Shown here in pieces: positions 1 to 11,279 of a stretch of 64,000 bases of DNA (positions are counted from its first letter, which is position 1; every line of letters starts with the position of its first letter). Location: NCBI GenBank assembly GCA_002964805.2, contig PUDQ02000016.1, positions 744,001 through 808,000 of the forward strand, written 5' to 3'. The DNA is from Trametes villosa (Eukaryota; Basidiomycota; Agaricomycetes; Polyporales; Polyporaceae). The position numbers were made by a program, and so were the translations under genes. Under the pieces are notes generated by a model. That model searched no databases. It was not told the origin of the DNA and saw nothing but the letters and a program-made list of their open reading frames with translations.

Positions 1-2460
1 ACGGTCGTCCTCGCGCTGTTGCCCAACCTCTCGTCAGTGAATGACCGGAAACGGGCTGTTCTGCGCAACGTACTAGTACATGGCAGAACCGAGAATGTCG
101 CAAGTCGGCCTGCATACAACCGGTGTCCTCGTGATGTCCAATAGCGGCCGGAAAATGGGCGGCGGATAGCGCGAGGTGTGCAAAGATTGCGCAGATATTA
201 CCCTATCACTCTATGAAAGTTTTAATCTCGGCGGAGAAGTGTACACAGAGCGGCGGAACTCACAGAGGGAGTTAGGATTAACCGCGGTCTTGCGCAGACA
301 ATTAAAGCAGTAATTACTAGCGTCCGATTGACCGCTCTTCTTGCTTTCAGCAGCGAAGATTTGAATTCGCACCAGTAGAGTACGCGATGTGGGCGAGGAG
401 CTGCATGTGATCAGTGAACGAACTGGCATTCATAGAAGCTGACGTACGGTTTGAAGAGCCCCTGTCGTGGTGAAGAAAGTAACCTTGCCCTTGAGAACCT
501 CGACCGCTCGAGCGGGGACCAGGCATGACGTTAGTTGACTGGTGCCCGCTTGTACTACGTGTACGCTTCCGCATCCTACTCTTCCATCCTCGGGAGCGCC
601 ACAGGCTAGGCTTCACAGTCACTCATCGGGTTTCCCTGCACTGCTGAATATCTCGTCCCTATGATGATAAATTAGAGGTGTTGGCGCGAGCATGCTGGTG
701 CCGTCTCCCGAAGATTTGAAAGTATGAAGCTGGCCTCTCCGAAGGTTGAGGTGGACCCAGAGCGACCGAGTGGAAGCAGACAGCACAGATCACAGTGCAT
801 GTTGATTCAGCAGTTGCCAGGACACGTTGCCGGGCTATAGTCAGAAAGTTTCGCGATGCTAGAGTCACCGTATCAGACGGTAGAGCTGAGTGCGCAGTGG
901 CAGACGCCACGAAGCAGGCGAGAGAGACGTGTAGTCGGACAAGCGCCTGAGTCTGGCCAGAGGCAGTCATGATGTCATCGACCTTAGCGCTGGGAACCCG
1001 ACGCGCGCAAACTCTCCCCTTCGCCCTCGTCTTCTCTCGCTCACTCGCTCGTCTGCGACGGCCACGCTATTATTAATCTCATCTGCAGTGCTCGCCCACA
1101 GCCTCCCCGACCTTGTTCTGCACTTACTGCTCTTCTGTCTTCGTACGGCGCAGCGATCCTTGGTACCGGTAATCCCTGGCTTCGCTCGACACCTGCTCGC
1201 AGACCTCGAAAATCTAGATCACTGGTGGGCTACACGACCAGTTTCATCTGGCGTCCAGGTAAGCAACATACGAGATATCCATCCCCCACGCTGTTACGGT
1301 GAACGTATATGCCGTGGTCATTCCTGTTCAGCGATGCGCTTTCGACATTGTCTCCCATACCAGCAGTTCGTCTGGATCCCCACCCATCCTCACCTAGAAT
1401 GGCGCATCGATGGCGGCACTGAACGACGAGAGCTAACCCATGCCACTTTTCAGTGCCTAGCCACATGACTGCCGCCCTTCAAATCAAGGGCATCAGGTGC
1501 CCGTTGCGCCCGGTTTCAGTGTCGACGTCCCCGCGCCGCCTTCAGCCCTCACCCTCACACGGACCGTCCGACATGAATCTTCCTCCCTCAGTGAGGTGCT
1601 TTTCCGCTCCCGAATCCAGATCCCTGCTTCTCCTATGATGTTCTCGGAGAACACGCGTAGCCGACCTGGCCACTCGCCCTGCCTGGGACGTCGTTAATGC
1701 TCGACGACGCCCTGCATATGATGCAGGTACGGCCCGCTTCCCTTGCGTGTGTTACCCTTGATCTCATGCACTGACGAATTTGAAGCCGCCACGTTGAAAT
1801 CTGAGCTATTGATTGCTACGCGCCCCGTCGTTCCTACGCCCGCTGGACAGGATGGCTATGACGGCCTGTGCTGGGTTCCTCGGTCTCGGCCTATCAGGCG
1901 CGTTCCCCCCTATGACGATTCAAGAGTATCCCAACCATTCCTCGCGCTCTCAGTGCGCCCGTCCAGTCGACATTCGAGGGCAGTGATGGAGCCTACGCTA
2001 CCCAGTTCATGTACGACCATCCACTCGCACACCGTGCCGCCTTGCAGCTACATCTAGCCGTATCACACGCCCCTGCTATCCTACACCCCACTTCCGCCAC
2101 CGCGGCATTTAGGAGCAGGCAGTCTCCTCCCTTCCGACCTGCACACCGCCCAGATGGCCTCGTCGTACTCTACCCACTCTTGACGCATCGCGGAACCTCA
2201 ACTCACACCCGTGCGCTGCCCGTGCGCAGGTCCCAACATATGTCACCTTCGACATTCACGTGGGGGTGCACGAGCATGGGGACCGGGTAAGCGTTCGCCT
2301 GGCCGTCGCGGGGGCCTTCCCCTTCATTCCCCTTTCCCCTCGACTTGCCTCGCACGTCTACCATGCGCGTCGTGCATCCCGCTCGCGAGCCCCTTCCGAG
2401 CCCGCTTCGCCTTTTGTCCCCTTGTGTCTCTTGGATCTTCGTGTTTATGCGTACTGCCTC
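1..2460. repeat. Diverged segmental copy A (P450 relic and unknown ORF relic)
   Basis: This is the first of three related segments. Bases 1-90 match 6150-6235 of copy B, bases 380-470 match 6650-6740 (B) and 22250-22340 (C), bases 600-1000 match 22490-22860 (C), and bases 1060-2460 match 22900-24290 (C). On the minus strand the first kilobase corresponds to the P450-like debris seen better in copy B. On the plus strand, from about 1060, short conserved stretches shared with copy C suggest a decayed protein gene of unknown family, interrupted by stops and frame changes. One such stretch, at about 2240-2320, contains VGVHEHGDRVSVRLAVA and resembles VEVHEHRERVGVRLAVA in copy C. No intact gene is supported. 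The left edge is cut by the window. Confidence 0.5.
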
Positions 2461-4493
2461 GCTCATCTCCAACGACCGCGCGCCGATTGCATCTATCAAC
2501 ACATTCTTCCTCCCCGTACAGCGTTAACTCGATCCGAAGGCCCGCCCCGGTACTCGCATCCCTTCTCTGGCTATCCGGCACCCTTCTCGCTTCTTGATAT
2601 AGTCCGGACTGCGACATCTCGCCCTCAAGTCTGTACCCTCTCGCCAGCCCCATCCAATATGCAACAGGACTCTCAGCGCATGCAGCGCGCCGTCGCTCAG
2701 TGAGTGCCCTTCGGCTCGTAGGCGTCGTGAAACTCGAAGCGTTGTGGTAACCTGTCGCTCGGCAGGCTTGTTCTCCACCTAACCCAAATCGCGCAGTCCT
2801 CCCTGGGTCTACCTTTGTGCATCCACGCGATTGCTCTCGCGGCCGTCAACGGACATGTGCATGAGTGCGTGTTGACCGTTCGAATCGAGCAACATCGATA
2901 GATGCTCGACGCCTCTAAATTGGCGCGACGCTGACGGGTACGTACCCCACACCATGCGCTCACATCAACCGGATTCACTGACCTCCGAAGACGTACAGAA
3001 GACTTCCCGATGCCACCCTCCACTCCCGAAAAGCGGGTCGTCGTGCGGTCTGACCAATGCAAAACTCCGTCCCGACGAAAAGTCAGCATCCGCACGGGCA
3101 TATCGAGGTGCCGTGCCTCGCAGCCCGTCTTCCGCTCACGCTCGTGAGCGTCATAGGGGTTACGTTCGTCTGGAGTGCGCGCGGTACGCCTCCTCGATGG
3201 AATACCGCGACCTGCATCTACCGGCGTTCGAAGGCAGTCATTGGCGTAGTCATATTTCTTCCCTTCGATCGCTCTCTACGCGGCTGACTAGGCACGTTGC
3301 CATATCTCCGTTAGAATCGCTCGCACAAACGCGCTCACCGACTGGAACCTGTCACGGACGTCCCAGATTGATGCTCGCGGCTCTCGCGTACAGGCTCGAC
3401 GGATGCCCGGCGAACGTCCTCAGTTGCGGAAGGAAAGCATGGTTGGCTTGAGAGTTTCCCGTCAGTGGAGGACCGCAGGCGTGCTGGCGCCGAAAGAGCC
3501 TGGCAGTGCGCACTGCTTGCTGCTCGTGAGTCGTGACCACGTCCTCCCGATATCCTGCCCTTCCGCCTTCGCCAGCTCCTCGTCAGACTCGCTGTAGACC
3601 GTCTGCGGTCGCTACTAATATCGTTATCAGCCCTCCGTCAGCCCTAAACCCCCTGCAGTGTCATCGTCACCGGCGTCTTGTGGCTTCCGGGGACCTGCGT
3701 GCTCGTGCTTCTTCGCACGGCACGTGGGTGAACCGTCCCAGCTCGTGGCGTGTTCCTCGAACACCGGATTGATCTGCAGTACATCTGGAGTTGGGATATG
3801 TGTAGGCGCAGTGGAGGTGTGTACTGGACATCGATATCAGCCTTGTAATATAGCAACCAGATGTACGGTCAACGCTCTGCGACGCCATGGCGTAATAGAG
3901 ATATTGTAGTGCACACGCCCTTGCTGTCCAGTGTATCTTGGTCCTATGCATGACACTATGCATGACAGGCCTGGTCTGGCGCGTGATAGCCCTGCTGGAT
4001 AGTCATTCCTGACAATCAGGCGGACTCGGACGTCCTGAGGTGGGCGTCCTACCGCCTCTTCAAATTGAACTGTCGTATAGTCATTCTCTCGACTATCGTG
4101 TCAGGGAGCTCACATGTACCATGCACTACGTGCTCTGTCGGCTGCGGTCGTCAATGTCTTCCACGAATGGGTGATCACTAGAACGCGCGTGCGATTATTC
4201 AACGCGAGTCAAGTCGGCATGCCTCTCTGCGCAAGCCTGCCTTCGGATGGCAATGTTATCAATTCAAACAGCATCTTCGCACATGCGCTGGTCTCTCCGT
4301 CGATACTAGTCATACAAAACCGTCCGTCACCGATCATGTGTCAACATTTAACCTCCCCTTTTCGCGAGGAACCTAGAGGAGTAAGGGTCAGAACTTGCAA
4401 CTGACGCGCCTCATCAAACAGCAGCACGAGCCTCAAATTCGCTTCAGTCCCGTACACCGTCAAGAGACCTTCCGGATGAGTGCGCAGGCGCAC
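2461..4493. other. No supportable gene
   Basis: Only short overlapping open frames without recognisable domains, signal peptides or consistent splice-joined exons were seen. This looks like decayed or intergenic sequence between copy A and the small secreted protein gene. Confidence 0.5.
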
Positions 4494-4908
4494 TCAAACA
4501 CGGCAAACGTTGTTCGGCGAGCAGATGAAGGACTGGATGGGCGTCCCCGTCTGCACGGTCTGGCAGCTGCCCTCCTGGTTCGAGAACGTGAAGCCGTCCC
4601 CGCCCTCCGGGCAGTCCGCGTCGACGAACGCGGTCACGCAGTGGGGGCCCGACCCGCTGTCGACCTGCGTCCCGAAGGATGAAGATTGAGCATCAGCGCC
4701 GCGAGACGAGTTCGATGGGGACACGTACGATGAAGGAGTGCCGCCCGCTGAAGGAGTGGCATGAGCCGTCGCAGGGGACGTCGGGCCCGATGGACCCGCC
4801 ACAGGTGAAGGTGCTGAACGCGCTGATGCCGGCGTGCACCGGCAGAGGGGCGAGCACGAATGCGAGGGCGGCGGCGAGGGACGCGAGAGAGGCGGTGGCG
4901 AACTGCAT
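4494..4908 (-). CDS. Small secreted cysteine-rich protein
   Basis: Two exons, 4908-4729 and 4664-4494, are joined across a 64-base phase-0 intron (donor GTACGT, acceptor CGCAG) to give 116 residues. Residues 1-26 form a typical signal peptide (hydrophobic stretch LASLAAALAFVLAPLPVHA, cleavage likely after VHA). The mature part of about 90 residues is rich in Ser, Gly and Thr and has eight cysteines, three before the intron and five after it, enough for four disulphides. It ends in PNNVCRV. Size, signal peptide and even cysteine count fit fungal small secreted proteins, which include wall-associated proteins and candidate effectors. No named family is recognised, so the function is unknown. 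It stands alone, with a TATA-like element 83 bases upstream. The same frame without splicing would end at 4693, so the intron is needed to reach the later cysteines. Confidence 0.75.
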
Positions 4909-4990
4909 TGTGTAGTGCTTGGGGTGAGAGGAAAGAAGGTGAGTGGGCGGTGGCCGACCTGCTGGACATCCGTCTGGCGAACGTCGCGAT

Positions 4991-4997
4991 ATTTATA
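4991..4997 (-). promoter_or_regulatory. TATA-like box of the small secreted protein gene
   Basis: TATAAAT on the minus strand, about 83 bases upstream of the ATG at 4908. The spacing is usual for a TATA box plus a short 5' leader in fungi. Confidence 0.45.
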
Positions 4998-5683
4998 CGG
5001 AAGTATCGGGAGGTTTTAAACGAGTCCCGAAGGGGTACACACGGATGTGAAGGAGAATTATGTCCGTTGAACCCCGTCACCGCATCTTTAAAATCCCGGG
5101 GTCAGCGACGAAATAACCACAGGAACGTCTGGAGCATCGATACTCCGGGGAAGGGGAATTCAAGGGAATCGGTTTCACCACGACAGGCCTGAGTACTTAC
5201 CCCCTGAAGTCGAAGCTACTCGGCGAGTGGCTTCAGCGTAGATGATGGTGCTCGCCATGAGAGTAGTACGCACACATCACCTAATGAGCAAGTCCCTGCG
5301 GGAGTAAACACATCGTATTCAGGAGTTAAGGCTTCTGCGACGACAGATGGGGGCGCAGCTACATACCTTGGTAGTCACCCGGTGAAGTTGATGCGCCGGA
5401 CGGGCATTCGCTGTCGTCTTCGGTGAGCATCGACGTAACCATCGTACAAGAAGGCACTGATTTCCCTAGTGGGCACAAGTCGCTAGTCTTCTTGTGAGCT
5501 TCGGGCACCAGATAGCGCCTGTGTGAACCACGACAGAATTGTCGTGCCCCTACTGAGTGGAATCTAAAAATAATGGACCGGGGCCGTCGCGCAGACAGGC
5601 ATACATTGGACCGCACCTTGCCGCTCTGCAAGCGCAGTGCCTGAGGACTGACGACATGGAATCATCTGCTCGCCCGGCATCTG
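4998..5683. other. Upstream flank of the secreted protein gene
   Basis: No coding segment is recognised. Decayed 3' parts of the P450 relic may extend into 5360-5680 on the minus strand, but no heme-binding loop was found there. Confidence 0.4.
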
Positions 5684-7390
5684 TGCGTGAATCGTTGCAT
5701 GACGTGGAAAACTCGACGTCTGCCGCCGCATGCCTCCGCGGTCTCCGCACGGAGCCTGTTCAGCGAAACGGGATGATCAGCGAGAAGGTGCAGGATGTGC
5801 GAGAGTGCGTCCGGGGTTGTGCTCGTCCCGGTGACGATGAAGGTACTGCAAAGCGAGTAGTGAGGTCAACGGGGGACTTGGGACACGCTGGACCGGGGAA
5901 CGCGGTCGGACGTACAACATCTGCGTAACAAGCTCTTCGTCGATGTGCTTCTCGGCGTCTGATGCGACCATGTTCGCTTTCACTAAGGGGGCCTTTCGGG
6001 ATCAGCAGCCGGTGGGGGACGCATCGTGAACATGACACTTACGCAGGAGGTTCATGATATCCTTGCCCTCCCCGAACTTGTGCACGATCGCACCGGGGCT
6101 CCTCTTGTCAATGTCCGTCGAATTACCACAGGGTACGGTGAGTTATGCGGCCGTCCTCAGTGCGCCGTCGCCCAGCTCCTCGTTAGTGGCCGGTAACGAG
6201 CTTTTGTGCGCAACATATTGCGCAACGGCAGCAACAAGCGTATCGTTGAATAGCCCATATGCCCCTAATTCTGTTGGTGCACAAGTGAGACTCGGAAAGA
6301 CGTGGCGGACGATGCGGAGAGCGCAAAACGTCTCGCTGTGTATGTATAAGTCAAGTTTGGCGGGGAAGCACATGCAGATCGACAGAACTCACAGTATTGG
6401 CCGCATTTTAGCACGAGTTGATCGGCATTTCTAATACGAGCTGGTCGAGACCGAACGCGCCAGTCGACTCGCCGAAGGCATCCCGGTCAAGGGGTCGGTT
6501 GGAAGTCTATGTATTAAAATGTAGTGCTTTGGCACATAGACTTCCAACCGCTCCTCCAGAGTCGGCGCGAGTAGGGAATCAGCCAATACTCTCCCTTGTC
6601 AACGTCTGGTTGATAGCTCGACAGTGCCGGAGGTTGGACTCACACCCTTACGATACACACGACGTGGGCGAGGAGCTACAGTAAATGTGATGAGTGAACG
6701 GACTGGTACTAAGAAAACTGACGTAGTGGTTGAGGCCTTGATGAGGCCTTGAAAGCTTAAGGAGTTATGGGGCCCAAAGGTCCGACCTCCGCGGGCAACA
6801 CCGCCCATTGATCTTGTGTGGACCGTACGTAGAGCCTACCGCTGCAGCTCAAGCGGGTCGCAGCGCGAGGAAACCCTGCCCTATCCAATCTGGGAAGACC
6901 TCAAGCTCGCGCCGTCCGCGCTGGGGAACGTCGCACCGCGGGCCGCGGCCCCTGGAACTGTGCACCGCCGACGACACAAACTTGATTTGCCCATTGTGTG
7001 GTTCGGCACGCGCATCCTTAGTTGTAGCCCGTTTTCCCGATAGCGCGTGGATTATTTCAGCGGGACAACCGGAGAATTATGCCGCGTACTGTGCTCGTAA
7101 TACTTGCCTGACCGTGCCACGGATGCTACTTGATTGCGATCTTTCGAACGACAGGGTCTACTATGTGCAGTGAAGCGAGCGTTAGTCCACGGTTTGTCGC
7201 TTGCAGTATCTGCACGCACCAGCTCTGCATATCTCCAGCTTGGCGGGGATGTGTAGCAAAAGTACTCCGAGTAGTTCCGAGTCCGGGTGAAGCACGCATG
7301 TACCAGAGGCGGACGCTCGTGTGTTAAGCGCCTGAGTCTGGCCAGCGAAGGCGTGACGTCATCTACTCGAGCGCTTGCACAGGGCGCCCG
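5684..7390. repeat. Diverged segmental copy B
   Basis: Bases from 5684 match 21527 onward in copy C. Bases 6240-6450 match 21640-21830 (C), 6640-6740 match 22240-22345 (C) and 380-480 (A), and 7325-7380 match 937-992 (A). Relative to copy C, this copy keeps about 500 extra bases (about 5770-6240) that hold the P450 helix-I exons, so C carries a deletion there. Beyond about 7390 the similarity to A and C stops, and the plus-strand unknown ORF relic is missing here. Confidence 0.55.
5725..6110 (-). pseudogene. Cytochrome P450 relic (helix I region)
   Basis: Three minus-strand exons can be joined in one frame: about 6110-6043, 5982-5916 and 5845-about 5725, with good donors and acceptors. They read GEGKDIMNLLLKANM, then DEELVTQM, then FTFIVTGTSTTPDALSHILH and LLADHPVSLNRLRAE. 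In fungal P450s this is the stretch before and through helix I, where the oxygen-binding motif is usually AGxxTT; here the alanine is threonine (TGTSTT). The upstream membrane anchor and the downstream ExxR and heme-cysteine regions could not be found intact, so this is a relic and not a working monooxygenase. Partial copies of the same exon lie at 21541-21620. Confidence 0.6.
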
Positions 7391-10300
7391 TTCCTCTCTC
7401 TCTCCTCCTCCTCCGTCCTCGGTGCGAATCCGTCGCTCCTCTGCTACTGCCGCTGGCTGCTGTACGCGTCCTCTGAAAAGCTCCAGACTTTTCATACCGC
7501 TTGTATCCAGGCTCTGTCTATGTCTCGTCTCGATCGCATTCTTTTATCCTGGCACTCGCATGGCGTATCTCAGCCCTTCAACTTTACCACTCGCTCCGCA
7601 TCGCTGCGACGGTTTGCAGTCTGCAAGGCTCACGAAGAGCGTATTGACCAGATGCAAGTCAAATTTTAACCATGGTTAGCACTACGCCTCTTCCGGCCGA
7701 CGCACTGCTTCATGTATCGCAAACAATGTCTAGTCCGGCCAATGCATGCGCGTCGACCGCTCGCGCAATCTTCGTCATACATCTGGTGTTATTGTAGTTT
7801 TGGATTAAGATTGCGGACACTTCAAGTAAGTCTGGTATACCGTGATGGCTTCGATATGAAGCTGCAGTCTCTGTGACGAGGAGTGGTTCACGGGACGAGC
7901 ACTAACACATACTTTCATCTGCCTTAGCTGCAGCAAGCATATCATATCAATCCTACCGACTACGCTTGCCAATCCGCATCTAAACCTATCCGCCTAATCT
8001 GGGGTTCTTTCGCTTCCGAGGGTCACTGATGAACGCGAGGAACATCACGCCCGCGACACGTACACCCGAGTAGAAGAACTCCACTTTCGTTGTGTTCCAC
8101 CCGCTCTCGAAAGCGACGCCCTCCAGGACGTCATTCTTGATAGACTGGCCGGAGCCTACACGGTAGAGATCTCCTGCCGGCACCCGGAGCGCGTCAACTC
8201 TCTCTGTTCCTGTTCACCCGCACAGGCTGGTCTAGTCATGGTTCAGTCGGAGTAGGCAAAAGTTCGCCATGAAGACAACTAGCTAGAGCTGCGGAAGGCA
8301 GTACTACGTATGTCGCAGACATTCTCTCTTTAGTGCGACTATCATCCCCTAACCAGCCCGCGACATCGCTCAGACGTCCAGCCGCCTATCGCGCTTCTCT
8401 CCCGCGTGGGCATTCCCCGTGGCACGTCTAAGGCAGCGTGTGCTCTCCACGCCCGTGCGGCTCTTCCTTCTCGCAGAATTCAACAGCACGCACGGCATAT
8501 CCTTCCACGTACGTCCTCGGATCCTCCGTCCTCGCGCTCAGCATTGAAGCACTCACGCCAGTGTAGCATCCGCTCAAAATGCGTGCGGGTGATAAGTCGC
8601 ATGAGATGAGAACACCCTTCCACACTGGCGCTACCGCCACCGTGGGTGGGCGGTGAATGGCTTCGGCCAGTGTTGTGTCTACGACGTGCCGACGTCTCAG
8701 GTACGGTTTTCTTGTATAATCGCCACAGCCACGTAACTGAGCGCGATGCCAGTGTACGGCGTGTTAATGCGCACCCTTCCGCTCGACGCATCTGAGGCTA
8801 CCCCCATCCGACATGTCGCCTAGACGCCCCGCCCGCGGGCGGCCAGAAGATATGCATCACCGACGCTCAGCGGCAAAAACGGATGTACCCCCGGCGATCG
8901 TGACCTTATCATAGACACCCTCGTCCCCTACGGCAGGCATTGGCGTCCATCGGATGCAGTCCTCCTCTCACGCTAGCACGCCGGAGGCCGGCTTGTCTCT
9001 CGGATTCCAGCCCGTCGATGACGCCCTTCCGGTAAGTACTTCGTACCGCCCTCCGGCTCGCTGCACGTCGTAGATTGTGTATGTGCGTATCCGACCCTGG
9101 AAACCGGTCATCGTCTGCGGCATGGCAGCCTGCCTGGGTCGCGGTAGCGTGTCTCATCAGCGTCCTATACCGTGCTAAAAATGTTGTAGGTCATATCTCC
9201 GCATGGGGCCTCGTGATCACGCCCACGGAACTTATATTCTCAAGGCATACACCCACGATGAGCGCAATACGACACTTATACCGTGAGGTCGCCACCCGAA
9301 GATAGTTTATCTCCTTGATGCTGATCCCGGTTCGCAGGTAAGTCCACTCTGCTCAGAGCGCACCGAAGCTCACCTCTCCTGTCAGACCGCGCAAAGTAGC
9401 TGAACCTAGGTCGTAGCCGTTCCAGATCAGAGTGTTCGCGATCGAGAGAGTTCGGCACTCAACATGGCAGGCGGAAGCAATGTCGCGCACACTCCCGACG
9501 GGCCATACAATGTGAGTCATGACCACCGTGCATCTTGCCCGGCTTCCGTTCAATGCCCGCCCTCGCAGCATCACTCGCGATCTTCGCGGCGTATCGCCCA
9601 CTCGGTGCGCGCCGTGCACATCGCGATGTCCGACGGCCCGCACATTGCCCTTGAGCAGAAGATCGGCTTTGACAGCATGCCACGCGCTGCCAGGGACGTC
9701 GCCTTGCCTATCGCCGATGCCGTCCGCGCCGGCTGCCTTAGAGTTCGTGGGTACGTGATCCACGAGCTCACCATGGAGCTGCATATTTGAGGCGGGCGCC
9801 CGGCGAAGACGCGCTGCTCGACGGCCAGCTGCGCATCTATGCGGTAAGCGCTTGAACCCGTCTACTATATGCACGTAGTTCCCCTAGAGGGTTGAATCTC
9901 ACTGGCTCGATATACGAGCTAGGATCTGTTGCAGAAGCATTCTTGCAGCACGAGCGTGTGCGCTTGCAATTGGCCGCTCCCGTGGCCTCTCTTGCGGAAT
10001 AAGCGGAGGACGATCGCGACCGAATCTTACTCCTGCTTGGAGTAGGACGAGGGGAAACTGGCGACCATCATGGGGATAAGCCGGAGCGACCCGCGCTGCA
10101 TGAGCATCAATGACTATCGCTGGAAATTCGGACCCCGTTCAGCCGAAGATGGGTCCGAATGTTTTCAATCACTGGGGGACGTGGTGTGGGTGCAACCTCC
10201 GCCAAGCGAACCTGGGCATCGGTCAGACTGAGGAAGTGCGCACGCTAAATCTAGGTCCCTTGCAGCAGTCGAGCTCGTTCATTGGTCGTCCTCCCATATG

Positions 10301-11279
10301 CTCAGTTAAGTCACGGTCTGGCAGGAGACGTCTGCACCAAGCAAGCACTAAATGATACCTTTTCTAGGACGATGAACCGGCTTGCCCTCACGCACGCCCA
10401 TCGCGCACTACGATACAGCCCCGGATGATACAGCCACCGGTACGTCACGCCGCGCCTGAGGATTGTTCATCCTGTCTCCCGTAACAAATGCAATATATTT
10501 CATCATCCTCTAACCTGAACAGATTGAGCCGCCCCTTAACTTGAATGTCGCTCCGATCGCGTCAAGGCTGAGTTACGCTAGCTGACACACGCGCAGGCTG
10601 AGATTCGTAAAGCAACCCTCTCAGTGACGTTTCACCTCGGTCATCGTGTTGCAAACGGCAATCCGGTACCGCCATCCTTTCCGGACCACGCACGGGGTGG
10701 ACGGCTGGACGTCAGTCCCTCAAGGCTGTTGGACAGAGAAGAGGGGGCGAGCTTCTCGTACGCGTTGCGCCGGATCGATACCGTGGTCAGCCTGCACGGG
10801 GGTCCCGACTGCCGTATTCGCCGGAGCAGTATACGCCGCAGTATAGACGTAAGTACAGCGCCGTCCTTTGTCTACTCTTGCTCGGTGTGCAGCTGAAATT
10901 TGGCCAGACAGGGCTACTCCTTCGAGGTTCCTTGTCGGGGGAAGCACAGAATCCTCATGGGCGGTGCGCCTCTTCGAGAAAGGCGCAGGTGGATCGCGGT
11001 GGACGGAACCTTCTTTCTGATATGAAGCCGATCGGTCCTCGTGCACGGCGCACTGTTGCTGTGAGGGGCAGGGCCCTCTTCTGTCACGGTGCGCGCGAGC
11101 CCCACACGTTCAACGGGCGCGCCGTCAGCCTCTCCTCCGCCCTCTGCTCCCGCTTCTCCCTCACCCTTGCGATACACCCGCTCCCCATAGAGACTCGACA
11201 AGGTGAGTACGCTCCACCTCGGTTTCGCGCGCGGGAGAGGCCGAGTACTCACAATCAGGCTATCGGTGCCATCCCTAGC
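7391..11279. other. No supportable gene
   Basis: The region holds short frames only. A 65-codon minus-strand frame at 7986-8183 has a hydrophobic stretch (GVRVAGVMFLAFI) but no recognised family. Frames at 9464-9790 and 10624-10896 on the plus strand have splice-like borders but no domain. The long open frame leading into the HET gene opens at 10878, but its first 134 codons have no family similarity, so the HET start is placed at 11280. Confidence 0.45.

Noticed and set aside
10878..11279. Upstream extension of the HET open frame by 134 codons
   Set aside because: The extension has no family similarity, while MPRFLNTW at 11280 is the usual start of these proteins.
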